Positions 16,153 through 25,962 are shown, counted from the stretch's first letter. The stretch is DNA of 64,000 nucleotides from Maribacter aquivivus (GCF_900142175.1 NZ_FQZX01000002.1:415317-479316); one strand, 5' to 3'. A program made the numbers and translations. Notes: generated by a model from the sequence alone, not told the origin.

Positions 16153-16273
16153 TGATAAGGTCAATTTTGTCTATTAAATTATAAATGTAACAAAAATGTA
16201 TCTAGAAAGTATAGAATACAACAACGCTATTAAATCGACAATAATTATTAATTTTACGTAAAATCTTTATAAT

Positions 16274-17224
16274 ATGAGCTTAGTACCTAGTGTTGATTTG
16301 TCGGATTTTCTATCGGAAGACCCAAAAAGAAAACAAAAGTTTATTAATGAAATTGGAAAAGCCTTTGAAGAAATCGGATTTGTTGCTTTAAGCGGGCATT
16401 TTTTGTCTGAAGAATTAGTGGATACTTTATATAGTGAAATTAAAGAATTCTTCGATTTACCCGAGGATGTAAAAGACGGATACCAGATTGAAGGCATTGG
16501 TGGTCAGCGTGGTTATACCTCATTCGGCAAAGAACATGCTAAAGGAAGAAAAGAAGGCGATTTAAAAGAGTTTTGGCATTTTGGTCAATATGTTGAGGAT
16601 AATGATGATCTTGAAAAAGAATACCCTGCCAATGTAATGGTTAAAGAGCTACCTGAATTTAATAAAGTAGGAAAGGAAACCTACAAAATGTTAGAGAAAA
16701 CAGCGAGATATGTGTTACGCGCTTTAGCTTTACATTTAAATTTAGATGAGTTCTATTTTGATAATTATATTAAGAATGGTAATTCAATTTTACGTCCTAT
16801 ACATTACCCACCTATAACTTCTGAACCTAAAAATGCAGTAAGAGCTGCAGCGCATGGCGATATTAACTTAATTACTTTGTTAATGGGAGCTCATGGTAAA
16901 GGACTTCAGGTTCAAAACCACGATGGGGAATGGGTAGATGCTATTGCAAGACCTGACCAGCTAATGATCAACGTAGGTGATATGCTCAGCCGTTTAACCA
17001 ACAACAAGTTATTGTCTACAATTCATCAGGTAGTGAACCCGCCAAGAGAATTATGGGGGACTTCAAGATATTCTGTGCCATTTTTTATGCATCCGGTGAG
17101 TGAAATGTCTTTAAATTGTTTAGACAATTGTATTGATAATGAACACCCTAAACTGTATACAGATATAACTGCAGGTGAATTTTTACATGAAAGATTAATC
17201 GATTTAGGATTAATCAAAAAATAG
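16274..17224 (+). CDS. 2-oxoglutarate/Fe(II)-dependent oxygenase (isopenicillin-N-synthase family)
   Basis: A 316-aa soluble oxygenase. The N-terminal DIOX_N region (VPSVDLSDFLS, GFVALSGHF) is followed by the jelly-roll core carrying the iron ligands His194 and Asp196 (AAHGDINLITLLMG) and His251 (STIHQVVNPP), and the 2-oxoglutarate clamp Arg265-x-Ser267. The substrate is unknown. It is followed six bases later by the SUI1-like gene, so the two are probably co-transcribed, a pairing I cannot explain functionally. Confidence 0.88.
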   Translation: MSLVPSVDLSDFLSEDPKRKQKFINEIGKAFEEIGFVALSGHFLSEELVDTLYSEIKEFFDLPEDVKDGYQIEGIGGQRGYTSFGKEHAKGRKEGDLKEFWHFGQYVEDNDDLEKEYPANVMVKELPEFNKVGKETYKMLEKTARYVLRALALHLNLDEFYFDNYIKNGNSILRPIHYPPITSEPKNAVRAAAHGDINLITLLMGAHGKGLQVQNHDGEWVDAIARPDQLMINVGDMLSRLTNNKLLSTIHQVVNPPRELWGTSRYSVPFFMHPVSEMSLNCLDNCIDNEHPKLYTDITAGEFLHERLIDLGLIKK

Positions 17225-17229
17225 TCTAT

Positions 17230-17559
17230 ATGGATCTTAAAGACCAGTTAAAAAATCTATTTCCAGAGCACGAATCAGAGGAAACTCCCGTTGAAAAAAC
17301 AGCGGATAATCCTATTTGGCTTCAAGATGACCCTATCATTTGCAAGTACGAAAAACGAAAAGGCAAACCCATTACAATTCTTGAAGGGTACACTGGTGCC
17401 GATGAAGATTTTAAGAAATTAGCTAAAGAATTAAAGACGAAATTGAGTGTTGGTGGTAGTTTTAAAGATGGCAAAATTATAATTCAGGGAGATTACAGAG
17501 ACAAAATCATGACCATATTAAAAGACAAAGGTTTCTCTGTCAAACGTGTAGGTGGATAA
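17230..17559 (+). CDS. SUI1/YciH-family translation factor
   Basis: A 109-aa protein with a C-terminal SUI1 (eIF1) fold: a basic patch YEKRKGKPITILEGY, then DFKKLAKELKTKLSVGGSFKDGKIIIQGDYRDKIMTIL, which is the family core. The bacterial homologue YciH influences start-codon selection and translation. The N-terminal 35 residues are acidic and probably unstructured. It starts 6 bp after the oxygenase stop. Confidence 0.9.
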   Translation: MDLKDQLKNLFPEHESEETPVEKTADNPIWLQDDPIICKYEKRKGKPITILEGYTGADEDFKKLAKELKTKLSVGGSFKDGKIIIQGDYRDKIMTILKDKGFSVKRVGG

Positions 17560-17668
17560 TTTAGCAAAAAACACTACCTTGAAAGTTCCATTTGTTTTCT
17601 GTTAAATAATTTTTTAACGTTGTTATTAGTATTATTTTTAATCTATTCAAACTAAAATCAAACCTGGT

Positions 17669-18601
17669 ATGAGTTCTCTCTTGCACATTACCAATGGAGA
17701 TGTTTTCACCGAACGTCTTCAAAAATTAAACTTAGATGGCGACGTCATCACTTGGCGTGAAATGCTATGTGAAGGACAGACACTACCTAATGTTGGTTCA
17801 GAAACCTTTTGGAAAGCTCGTTTTGAGTTTCTCCATAAAAACTATAAAGTTTCAAAATCTTGGTTTATAGAAAAGACCCTTAAAGAATATAGGTCTCTTT
17901 GTAACCACAAACAACAAGATCATATCGTTCTTTGGTTCGAATATGATCTTTTTTGTCAGGTGAATATGCTTGCCGTTATTAGCTGGCTATTAACACACAG
18001 AAAATATGCTCAGATATCGCTAGTGTGCAGTGGCAAAGAAGATGGTACAGATAAAATGTACAGCCTTAATGAGCTTACTGATGACCAATTATTAGGTCTA
18101 TACAAGAATAAAAAGGTATTAACACAAGATGATACCGAGTATGCTGATTATGTTTGGCAATTGTACTGCAGCAATAATCCTATTCGTTTAGAAAACCTTA
18201 CCGATTTTAACGATTACCAATTCGATTATCTTGGTGATGCCGTAAAATCGCATCTAAAACGTTTTCCTAGTATTAACAACGGCTTAAATGAAATGGAAAA
18301 TACCATCTTACAGCTTGCTATAGACAGGAAACCAAAATCTAAAACGGAATACATAGATGTATTACTTAAAAATCAAGGCAACTTAGGTTTTTCTAATACC
18401 CAGTATGATCGTGCTTTAACGAGGTTAAAACCATTAATAACTAGTTTAAACCCTGTGCGTATTTCTAAGAAAGGCAAAGAGATTTTAGATGGTCAAACCA
18501 GCTATTATTCTTGCATACAAGACAATGATGTGTATTTAGGAGGCGCTTTGAAGTACAATTTCCTTTATAATACTAGTACAAACCGAATTTTAAAATTATA
18601 G
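17669..18601 (+). CDS. DUF1835-domain protein
   Basis: A 310-aa cytosolic protein matching the DUF1835 family: the opening LHITNGDVFTERLQKLNLDGDVITWREMLCEGQTL and the later LWFEYDLFCQVNMLAVISWL are characteristic. A helical second half includes an ARALTRLK-type segment. The function is unknown in the family. It is followed two bases later by the nucleoside phosphorylase gene, which suggests a shared transcript and possibly a role near nucleoside metabolism (inference only). Confidence 0.82.
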   Translation: MSSLLHITNGDVFTERLQKLNLDGDVITWREMLCEGQTLPNVGSETFWKARFEFLHKNYKVSKSWFIEKTLKEYRSLCNHKQQDHIVLWFEYDLFCQVNMLAVISWLLTHRKYAQISLVCSGKEDGTDKMYSLNELTDDQLLGLYKNKKVLTQDDTEYADYVWQLYCSNNPIRLENLTDFNDYQFDYLGDAVKSHLKRFPSINNGLNEMENTILQLAIDRKPKSKTEYIDVLLKNQGNLGFSNTQYDRALTRLKPLITSLNPVRISKKGKEILDGQTSYYSCIQDNDVYLGGALKYNFLYNTSTNRILKL

Positions 18602-18602
18602 C

Positions 18603-19469
18603 ATGCAACTAAAGCCTGCTGAGCTAATCATCAATGAAGATGGTAGCATATACCATCTCAATTTATTACCAGAAGATATTGCAACCACCATTATAACCGT
18701 TGGAGACCCAGATAGGGTGCATCAAGTATCTAGACATTTTGATACTATTGAGGTTAAAAAGGGCAAGCGTGAATTTCATACACATACTGGTCATTTGAAT
18801 GGTAAACGTATTTCAGTGATTTCTACAGGAATCGGAACGGACAACATCGATATCGTTTTAAACGAGTTAGATGCCTTGGTAAATATCGATTTCAAGACAA
18901 GAATTCTTAAAGAACATCATACTTCTTTAAATATCATTAGAATTGGAACTACAGGTGCCATACAGCCAGATATTCCGATTGATTCTTTCTTGATTAGTAA
19001 ATATTCTATCGGTTTTGATGGACTTTTACATTTCTACGAGCATGATGAAATTAACTATACTAAGATAGAAGATGAATTTATCGCCCATACTTCTTGGGAC
19101 ACCAATAAAGCAAGACCATATGTACTCTCTTATTCTAAAAAGCTAGGAGAATTGTTTAGCGATAATCGTATACGATTAGGTTTTACTGCAACAAATACAG
19201 GGTTCTACGGACCACAACAGCGACAATTGAGAATAAAGCCCAGTCAAATGGAATTGATGGAGAAATTATCCACCTTTAGCTACAATGACCTAAAATTGAC
19301 CAATCTAGAAATGGAAACTTCGGGTATTTATGCCCTGGCCCAACTTCTTGGTCATGAAGCCGTATCTCTAAATTGTATTTTAGCCAATAGATCGACTGGG
19401 GAATTTTCCATTACACCTACCCAATCTGTAGATAATCTTATTGAATTTTGCTTGAAACGATTGGCTTAA
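18603..19469 (+). CDS. Nucleoside phosphorylase (uridine-phosphorylase type)
   Basis: A 288-aa member of the NP-I family, which cleaves nucleosides with phosphate to base and ribose-1-phosphate. The phosphate loop TVGDPDRVHQVS near residue 32, the core STGIGTDNIDIVLNEL, RIGTTGAIQPDIPIDSF, and the ribose-binding NLEMETSGIYALAQLLGHEAV are all present. The EMETSG motif fits uridine-type phosphorylases, but purine specificity is possible. It directly follows the DUF1835 gene and precedes ppk1 by 54 bp. Confidence 0.88.
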   Translation: MQLKPAELIINEDGSIYHLNLLPEDIATTIITVGDPDRVHQVSRHFDTIEVKKGKREFHTHTGHLNGKRISVISTGIGTDNIDIVLNELDALVNIDFKTRILKEHHTSLNIIRIGTTGAIQPDIPIDSFLISKYSIGFDGLLHFYEHDEINYTKIEDEFIAHTSWDTNKARPYVLSYSKKLGELFSDNRIRLGFTATNTGFYGPQQRQLRIKPSQMELMEKLSTFSYNDLKLTNLEMETSGIYALAQLLGHEAVSLNCILANRSTGEFSITPTQSVDNLIEFCLKRLA

Positions 19470-19523
19470 CATACATTTACAATAATTTACTATTGTACTT
19501 CTTATTTTTACGCAAATCTTATC

Positions 19524-21560
19524 ATGAAAAAAGACAACCTGAAGCATAGAGATATTAATTGGCTCTTTTTCAATGAACGTGTTTTACTTGAAGCTAAAAG
19601 TACCGACACGCCATTGTTAGAGCGATTAAAATTCTTAGCTATTTTTTCTTCAAATTTAGATGAGTACTTTAAAGTGCGTGTTTCTCAACTTCGACAAATA
19701 AAGCATTTAGACAAAAAGTTTCGAAAGAAACTAATGTTCAAAGCAAATAGTACATTACAACATATTCTAAAAACAATCAATGAGCAACAGGTTGAGTTTG
19801 GTAAAGTAATTAAAGCGACCCTTTCTGAACTTGAAGAACATAATATTTATGTTCGCAACACATCTAACTTTACAAACGAACAAAAACAATTCTTAGAATC
19901 GTTGTTCGATGAGAGTATTAAAGAATTTTGTTCGGTACATAAAGAAAACTTAGAATTAACCGATGGGGCACTATATTTAACAGTTACACACTCAGGTCAC
20001 AATTACAGCATTGTTGAAATACCGACTGAAAACCAAGATCGCTTTATAGCTTTACCAGGTGACGGACATCAATTTTGCTATTTAGATGATATTATTAGGT
20101 TTAACATTCAAAAGTTATTGCCCAATAAAGAAATTAATGCCTGCTACTCTATCAAACTTTCCAGGGATGCCGAATTGTATTTGGAAGACGACTATTCTGA
20201 TCTAGAATTAGTAGAGAAGATTTATAATTCATTGGACAAACGCTTATCAGGACAAGCCACAAGGCTTCTTTACGATGAAACTATGCCTAGTTGGTTAATA
20301 GAAGCTTTAAAAACGGACTTCAAGTTGGGATCGGTTGATTTATCACCCGGTGGAGCATATCACAATTTATCCGACTTCTTTTCTTTTCCACTTCCAAAAG
20401 GCACAGAACGCCTACAATATCAAGAAAAACCGGCTTTACCACATCCTGAGTTAAGCTATTCCAAGAATATCTTTGAAAGCATTTCCAAAAAAGACCAATT
20501 GGTACATTTTCCGTATCAAGATTTTAAGGTAGTCGAAGAATTTTTGACCACCGCAGCTACAGATCCACAGGTTATTGCTATAAAAATGACTATTTATCGC
20601 ATTGCAAAGTCGTCTTCTCTTGCAGATGCTATTTTAACTGCATTAGATAACAACAAAAAAGTAACCTTATTTGTTGAAGCCCAAGCTCGATTCGATGAGG
20701 CAAATAATATAAAATGGGGACGAATTTTCGAGGAAAAAGGAGCCAAAGTAATTTTTAGTATTCCACAAGTAAAGGTGCATTCAAAAATAGCAATGGTCTA
20801 TCGTAACGAAGATGACAAGGTAAAACGTTACTCTTACATCGGAACTGGTAATTTCAATGCTAAAACTTCTAAAATATATTGTGACCACGGACTCTTTACT
20901 GCTGACAAGAAGATTACGAAAGACTTAGGTCAAGTGTTTCAGGTATTGGAAAGAAAAATAATAGTACCAAAGTTGAAACGCTTATTGGTATCGCCTTTTA
21001 CAACCAGAATTACCTTTTTAAATCTTATTCAAAACGAGATCAATGCTGCTCGCGAGGGCAAAAAGGCTTCCATTACCGCTAAAATGAACAGTCTTGAAGA
21101 CTCTAATATGATAAAGGCCTTATATAGAGCGGTAAATGCTGGTGTTGATGTTCGCCTTATTATCAGAGGGTTTTGTTGTTACCTAACAGCGAACGACGAC
21201 GTTAATGAGGGAATGAAAGACAATATTTACATTACAAGTATTGTGGACCGATATTTAGAACATGGTAGAATTTACCTTTTTGAAAATGGTGGAGACCAAC
21301 TCATGTATATTGGTTCTGCAGATTGGATGACCCGAAACCTAGATAGACGAATAGAAGTGTTGACACCTATTCTAGACCCTGACATTTTTGATGAGTTAAA
21401 ACATATTCTAACGCTACAGCTAAATGACAACCAAAAAGCACGTGTGTTAGATTTAGAAAACTCCAATAAAAAAGTTGCTCAGGCTCCTGGTCAGGAAGAT
21501 ATACGCTCTCAATATGCCATTTACGATTACCTTAAAAATAAATTAGATGAAAACCGTTAA
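19524..21560 (+). CDS. ppk: Polyphosphate kinase 1
   Basis: Synthesises long-chain polyphosphate from ATP. The 678-aa protein has the PPK1 order: N-terminal helical domain (INWLFFNERVLLEA, FLAIFSSNLDEYFKVRVSQL), head domain, then two phospholipase-D-like catalytic domains. Catalytic-region landmarks are IAIKMTIYRIAKSS, the region of the phosphorylated His in KVHSKIAMVYR, and the YIGTGNFNAKTSKIYCDHGLFT block. Its last 14 bases overlap the next gene in another frame, so the two are translationally linked. Confidence 0.95.
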   Translation: MKKDNLKHRDINWLFFNERVLLEAKSTDTPLLERLKFLAIFSSNLDEYFKVRVSQLRQIKHLDKKFRKKLMFKANSTLQHILKTINEQQVEFGKVIKATLSELEEHNIYVRNTSNFTNEQKQFLESLFDESIKEFCSVHKENLELTDGALYLTVTHSGHNYSIVEIPTENQDRFIALPGDGHQFCYLDDIIRFNIQKLLPNKEINACYSIKLSRDAELYLEDDYSDLELVEKIYNSLDKRLSGQATRLLYDETMPSWLIEALKTDFKLGSVDLSPGGAYHNLSDFFSFPLPKGTERLQYQEKPALPHPELSYSKNIFESISKKDQLVHFPYQDFKVVEEFLTTAATDPQVIAIKMTIYRIAKSSSLADAILTALDNNKKVTLFVEAQARFDEANNIKWGRIFEEKGAKVIFSIPQVKVHSKIAMVYRNEDDKVKRYSYIGTGNFNAKTSKIYCDHGLFTADKKITKDLGQVFQVLERKIIVPKLKRLLVSPFTTRITFLNLIQNEINAAREGKKASITAKMNSLEDSNMIKALYRAVNAGVDVRLIIRGFCCYLTANDDVNEGMKDNIYITSIVDRYLEHGRIYLFENGGDQLMYIGSADWMTRNLDRRIEVLTPILDPDIFDELKHILTLQLNDNQKARVLDLENSNKKVAQAPGQEDIRSQYAIYDYLKNKLDENR

Positions 21561-22392
21561 GATTATTGGTGTACCAGAACATTTTAACCTTCCGTGGCAT
21601 TTAGCTATAGAAGAAGGTGCTTTTAAAGAAAGAGGCATCAACTTAGAATGGACAGAAGTGCCCGAAGGTACTGGTAGAATGAGCGAAATGCTTAAAAATG
21701 AGGATACTGACCTAGCTATTATCTTAACTGAGGGGATCGTAAAAAGCATAACCGAAGGTAATGAGGTGAAAATTATTCAAGAATACATTGCCTCACCCCT
21801 ACTTTGGGGAATTCATGTGGACGCCAATAGTTCGTATAGCGCTCTAAATGATTTAAAGGACACTACAGCTGCAATTAGTCGTTACGGTAGCGGTAGCCAC
21901 CTAATGTCTTACGTTCAGGCTACAAATATGGGCTGGGACACTGACAATTTAAAATTCAATTTAATAAATAATCTTGATGGTGCTGTTGAAGGTTTGTCTT
22001 CTGGCACTGCAGATTATTTTATGTGGGAGCGTTTTACAACAAAACCGCTTGTGGATAGTGGTGTATTTAAGCATTTAGGAAATTGCCCTACACCATGGCC
22101 ATGTTTTGTTTTAGTCGGAACTAATTCGTTTTTGAAGGAAAATGAGGGATTATTAAAGCATATTCTTGAAATCATCAATATGTATACGGTTGAATTCAAA
22201 CAAATTCCAAGAATTGATTCTACGTTAGCAAACCGATACCATCAAAAATTAGAAGACATACAAGAATGGCTTCAAATTACAGAATGGAGCCAAAAACAAT
22301 TACCAGAATCTACATTGATTAAAGTTCAAAATACACTAAAAGAACTTAATTTAATAGATAAAATAATCCCAGTTTCAGAAATTCTAAAGTAA
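21547..22392 (+). CDS. Periplasmic-binding-protein-like protein without signal peptide
   Basis: A 281-aa protein with the fold of ABC-transporter substrate-binding proteins of the nitrate/taurine/thiamine-precursor (NMT1-like) type: MKTVKIIGVPEHFNLPWHLAIEEGAFKERGI, then AIILTEGIVKSITEGNEVKIIQEY and the hinge AISRYGSGSHLMSYVQA. There is no signal peptide or lipobox and no permease or ATPase gene nearby, so it is apparently cytosolic. It overlaps the end of ppk by 14 bp. It may be a ligand sensor or an enzyme derived from the fold; the ligand is unknown. Confidence 0.78.
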   Translation: MKTVKIIGVPEHFNLPWHLAIEEGAFKERGINLEWTEVPEGTGRMSEMLKNEDTDLAIILTEGIVKSITEGNEVKIIQEYIASPLLWGIHVDANSSYSALNDLKDTTAAISRYGSGSHLMSYVQATNMGWDTDNLKFNLINNLDGAVEGLSSGTADYFMWERFTTKPLVDSGVFKHLGNCPTPWPCFVLVGTNSFLKENEGLLKHILEIINMYTVEFKQIPRIDSTLANRYHQKLEDIQEWLQITEWSQKQLPESTLIKVQNTLKELNLIDKIIPVSEILK

Positions 22393-22394
22393 CA

Positions 22395-22823
22395 TTAGAT
22401 AGCTGCTAAGTTGTAATGTTTTTGAATTAAAGCTTTAAAAGTTTCATCAGAAAGTGGCTTTTGTGCAAAATCAGCTATATACTGATTAGCGACAGCACGT
22501 TCTTTATCCTCTTTATTATCGCTTATTGTAACAAGTACAATGGTAATTTGATCCTTTAGTTTTTTAGGCACCAACTCTTCGTAAGCATCCATAAACTGCC
22601 ACCCATCCATAACAGGCATTCTTAAGTCTAACATGACCATACACGGCAATTCTAATTTCTCTTGACCTTTACCAAGAATAAAATCAATAGCTTCTTGACC
22701 ATTAAGAGCAGAATTAATATTCACATCCATATCTAATTTATTGATAAAGATGGAATGTAAGAAGTTACTTGCATCATCATCATCTACAAGTAAAATAGTA
22801 TTTAACCTTTCTAAGTTATTCAT
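22395..22823 (-). CDS. Single-domain response regulator
   Basis: A 142-aa stand-alone receiver domain of a two-component system. The acidic pocket DDDDAS (residues 14-19), phospho-acceptor Asp66 in VMLDLRMPVMDG, the signalling Thr in VTIS, and the Lys in FAQKPLSDE are all present. There is no output domain and no adjacent kinase, so it would pass a signal to a partner encoded elsewhere. It converges on the binding-protein-like gene with 2 bp between stops. Confidence 0.92.
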   Translation of the reverse strand: MNNLERLNTILLVDDDDASNFLHSIFINKLDMDVNINSALNGQEAIDFILGKGQEKLELPCMVMLDLRMPVMDGWQFMDAYEELVPKKLKDQITIVLVTISDNKEDKERAVANQYIADFAQKPLSDETFKALIQKHYNLAAI

Positions 22824-22904
22824 TTGAGCTGTTATTTAAGTTGTTAGCCACCATTGTACCCCAAAGTACAATCTAAAATTTAAACCATTTAATAAGTATC
22901 TAAC

Positions 22905-23570
22905 TTACCACACTATATTTTTATTGCCTAAATCACCTAGTATTTTATTGCAAGATGAAAAATGCTTGTTTCCAAACCAATATCCTCTATTGGCACTTAA
23001 CGGCGATGGATGACCAGATGTCAATAAATAATGCCGCTCTGCATCAATAAGTTTTGCTTTTTTCTTAGCATAACCACCCCAAAGCATAAAAACAACATGT
23101 TCGCTATTTTCTGATAGTTTTGAAATCACCGCATCTGTAAAAACCTCCCAACCATGTTTTTGATGGCTTCCGGCCTCATGAGCTCTTACCGTAAGAGTTG
23201 CATTTAATAACAGAACGCCCTGTTTAGCCCAACGTTCAAGGTTTCCACTTTCAGGGTAAGGAATACCTAAATCACTCTCAATTTCTTTAAAAATATTGAT
23301 TAATGAAGGTGGATGTTTAATACCATCCTTTACTGAAAAACATAAACCATTTGCTTGATTAGGACCATGATAAGGGTCTTGGCCAATGATAACCACTTTT
23401 GTGTCTTCAAATTCGCAATGATTAAAAGCTGAAAATATATCAACATACTCCGGATAACAAGTATGCTCCTCATATTCACGCTCAACAAATTGCATTAAAT
23501 CTTTAAAATAGGGCTTGTCAAATTCTGGCTGCAACTGATCTTTCCAACTCTTAACCAAATCAATATCCAT
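22905..23570 (-). CDS. ung: Uracil-DNA glycosylase (family 1)
   Basis: Excises uracil from DNA in base-excision repair. The 221-aa protein carries the family-1 motifs: the water-activating GQDPYHGP, the LLLNATLTV segment and the DNA-intercalation loop GHPSPLSANRG with its catalytic His. The length is typical. A good promoter (TAACTTTG with a TTG 20 bp upstream) lies about 23 bp before the ATG. Downstream it is separated from the response regulator by about 80 bp. Confidence 0.96.
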   Translation of the reverse strand: MDIDLVKSWKDQLQPEFDKPYFKDLMQFVEREYEEHTCYPEYVDIFSAFNHCEFEDTKVVIIGQDPYHGPNQANGLCFSVKDGIKHPPSLINIFKEIESDLGIPYPESGNLERWAKQGVLLLNATLTVRAHEAGSHQKHGWEVFTDAVISKLSENSEHVVFMLWGGYAKKKAKLIDAERHYLLTSGHPSPLSANRGYWFGNKHFSSCNKILGDLGNKNIVW

Positions 23571-23592
23571 GATGCTCTTTCTTTTTATATAT

Positions 23593-23623
23593 CAAAGTTA
23601 CTGTTAACCCTGCTGTAAGACAA
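23593..23623 (-). promoter_or_regulatory. ung promoter
   Basis: On the minus strand, TTG (23623-23621), a 20-bp spacer and TAACTTTG (23600-23593) match the flavobacterial -33 and -7 elements with a normal spacer. The ung ATG follows 22 bp later. Confidence 0.7.
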
Positions 23624-23739
23624 TACCCAAATTCCTAGAACTGGGTTTAATTTCACTCAACATAAAGTAGTAATTAGTGTTTGCACTGCATTTTATGAGT
23701 CCGGCACATTCTCATTTATAAAATTTAATTGTCAATGCG

Positions 23740-23747
23740 TACCTTTG
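23740..23747 (+). promoter_or_regulatory. mutS2 promoter -7 box
   Basis: TACCTTTG is an exact TAnnTTTG match ending 19 bp before the GTG start of mutS2. No convincing -33 TTG is seen at the usual distance. Confidence 0.6.
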
Positions 23748-23766
23748 CAGCTCATTAAAATATAAC

Positions 23767-25938
23767 GTGGCTAACATACATTCCAAAACATTACAAGACT
23801 TAGAATTTCCTTCTGTATTAAAACAAGTTTCAGCGCGTTGCCATACGGAATTAGGTAAAGAAGCTGCATTAGAAATTGCACCATTTATCACTGACGAGGT
23901 AATTAAAGTAGAACTTGGCAAAACAGCCGAATATCTATCTTCAGTTATTAGTGAAAACCGAATTCCTAATCATGGTTTCGATGCTATTAATGCTGACTTG
24001 AAGCTTCTTAAGATTGAAAATACAACCTTAGAACTACAAGGCTTCAAAAGAATAGCGAGCATTTGTACTACAGTTGCACAACACCAAAAATTCTTTAAAA
24101 AATTCAAGGAATATTATCCTCTGTTTTATGATTTTGCCTTAAAACTGGAGCAGAACGCTGAAATTCCAATTTTGATCAATAATGTAATTGACCGCTTTGG
24201 CGAAGTAAAAGACAACGCTTCAGATGAATTATTTAGCATAAGAAGGCAAATAAACATGGTTCGAGGTAAAATAAGTCAAAGCTTTGGCTCTGCCTTAAAC
24301 ACCTACCAAGCATCAGATTATTTGGATGAGATTAGAGAGTCTGTAGTGGAGAATAGACGTGTTTTAGCGGTTAAAGCCATGTATCGCAAGAAAGTTAAGG
24401 GTGCCGTTATGGGTACATCAAAAACTGGAAGCATCGTTTACATAGAACCTGAAGCTGCTTTGAAATACAGTAGAGAACTCAATAACTTAGAGTTTGAAGA
24501 AAAGGAAGAAGTACAACGTATTCTTAAGCAACTAACAAATCAAATAAGACCATTTAGAGCGCTTTTAAGCGATTATCAAGATTTTTTAACGCAAGTGGAC
24601 GTTATTGCTGCAAAAGCCAAGCACGCAGAAGATATTGATGCCCTACTGCCAAAAATTAACTCAAATAATAGATTGTATTTGCGAGATGCATATCATCCGC
24701 TATTGTTTTTGAATAATAAGCGCAAGAATGAAAAGACTTATCCGCAAACAATTGAATTACATCAAGAAAACAGAATTATAGTTATCTCCGGACCCAATGC
24801 AGGTGGTAAAAGTATTACGTTAAAAACTATTGGTTTACTTCAAGTAATGCTTCAAAGCGGAATGTTGATTCCTGTACATGAAAGAAGTGAAGTTTGCTTC
24901 TTCAAAAAGATTTTAACAGATATTGGCGATAACCAAAGTATTGAAAATCATTTAAGTACATACAGTTACCGCTTAAAGAACATGAACCAATTTCTAAAGC
25001 GTTGTGATCATAACACCCTTTTCCTAATCGATGAATTTGGTACCGGTAGTGATCCTGAATTAGGTGGTGCTTTGGCAGAAGCATTTTTGGAAGTCTTTTA
25101 TGAAAGAGGTTCATTTGGCGTTATTACCACACACTATGCAAATCTAAAAGCCTTGGCAAACGAATTGCCACATGTAACCAATGCCAATATGCTATTTGAT
25201 GGTAAAACACTAGAACCAACATTTCAACTGATCTTAGGGCAAGCCGGTAGTTCTTTTACATTTGAGGTGGCGCAGAAGAACGGAATCCCCTACTCGCTTA
25301 TTAATAAAGCGAAGAAGAAAATAGAAAGAGGCAAGGTTCGTTTTGATGCTACGATTGCCAAACTACAAAAAGAGCGTAGTAAAATGGCTGAAACTGGATC
25401 AAGGCTAAAAGAAGAGGAAACAAAAGCGAGAGGAGAAAACGAAAGATTAGAAAAGCTGAACGCTAAAATCAAATCTAAACTCGAAAACTATCAAGAGCTA
25501 TACGATCACGATCAACGTATGATACAATTGGGCAACAAAGTAAATGTTGCTGCCGATAAGTATTTTCAAGATAACAAGAAACGTCCTTTAGTTTCTGAGC
25601 TTTTGAGAATCGTTGAAACAGAGAATAGTAAAAGAAAGAAGAAGACCGCTAATCAAGCAAAGGCAGAACGCGTTAAGAAAGCCAAAGTCGCAGAAGAAGT
25701 TCAAAAAGAAGTGAAGGTTATTCGAGAAAAAAAGAAAGTGGAAAAGAAGAAAGCCATCTTTAAGGAAAAAAATAAGCCAAGACCTGTATTTAATATTGGT
25801 GACCGAGTACGTATGTTAGATGGGAAAGCAGTTGGTAGTATTGATTCTCTTGAAAAAGGTAAGGCTATTGTTAATTATGGCATATTTACAACAAACGTAA
25901 GTGTAGACCAGCTTGAAATGGTTGAAAGAAAGAAATAA
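23767..25938 (+). CDS. mutS2: MutS2 family protein without Smr domain
   Basis: A MutS-related ATPase that in other bacteria acts on branched DNA or rescues collided ribosomes. The 723-aa protein shows the clamp/lever region (about 1-300), the ATPase with Walker A ISGPNAGGKSITLKT and Walker B LFLIDEFGTGSDPELGGALAEAF, the long coiled-coil insertion rich in Lys/Glu (about 510-680), and a final KOW-like GDRVRMLDGKAVGSI strand set. The reading frame ends there, so the C-terminal Smr nuclease domain of Bacillus MutS2 is missing. GTG start, supported by the promoter position. Confidence 0.92.
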   Translation: MANIHSKTLQDLEFPSVLKQVSARCHTELGKEAALEIAPFITDEVIKVELGKTAEYLSSVISENRIPNHGFDAINADLKLLKIENTTLELQGFKRIASICTTVAQHQKFFKKFKEYYPLFYDFALKLEQNAEIPILINNVIDRFGEVKDNASDELFSIRRQINMVRGKISQSFGSALNTYQASDYLDEIRESVVENRRVLAVKAMYRKKVKGAVMGTSKTGSIVYIEPEAALKYSRELNNLEFEEKEEVQRILKQLTNQIRPFRALLSDYQDFLTQVDVIAAKAKHAEDIDALLPKINSNNRLYLRDAYHPLLFLNNKRKNEKTYPQTIELHQENRIIVISGPNAGGKSITLKTIGLLQVMLQSGMLIPVHERSEVCFFKKILTDIGDNQSIENHLSTYSYRLKNMNQFLKRCDHNTLFLIDEFGTGSDPELGGALAEAFLEVFYERGSFGVITTHYANLKALANELPHVTNANMLFDGKTLEPTFQLILGQAGSSFTFEVAQKNGIPYSLINKAKKKIERGKVRFDATIAKLQKERSKMAETGSRLKEEETKARGENERLEKLNAKIKSKLENYQELYDHDQRMIQLGNKVNVAADKYFQDNKKRPLVSELLRIVETENSKRKKKTANQAKAERVKKAKVAEEVQKEVKVIREKKKVEKKKAIFKEKNKPRPVFNIGDRVRMLDGKAVGSIDSLEKGKAIVNYGIFTTNVSVDQLEMVERKK

Positions 25939-25962
25939 CACTCTATAACAGTTAGTTACATA

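Noticed and set aside
22905..23570. Linking ung functionally to the radical SAM/DUF4130 module
   Set aside because: The two loci are 24 kb apart, ung has its own ordinary promoter and no operator-like TGGA-N5-TCCA site was seen there.
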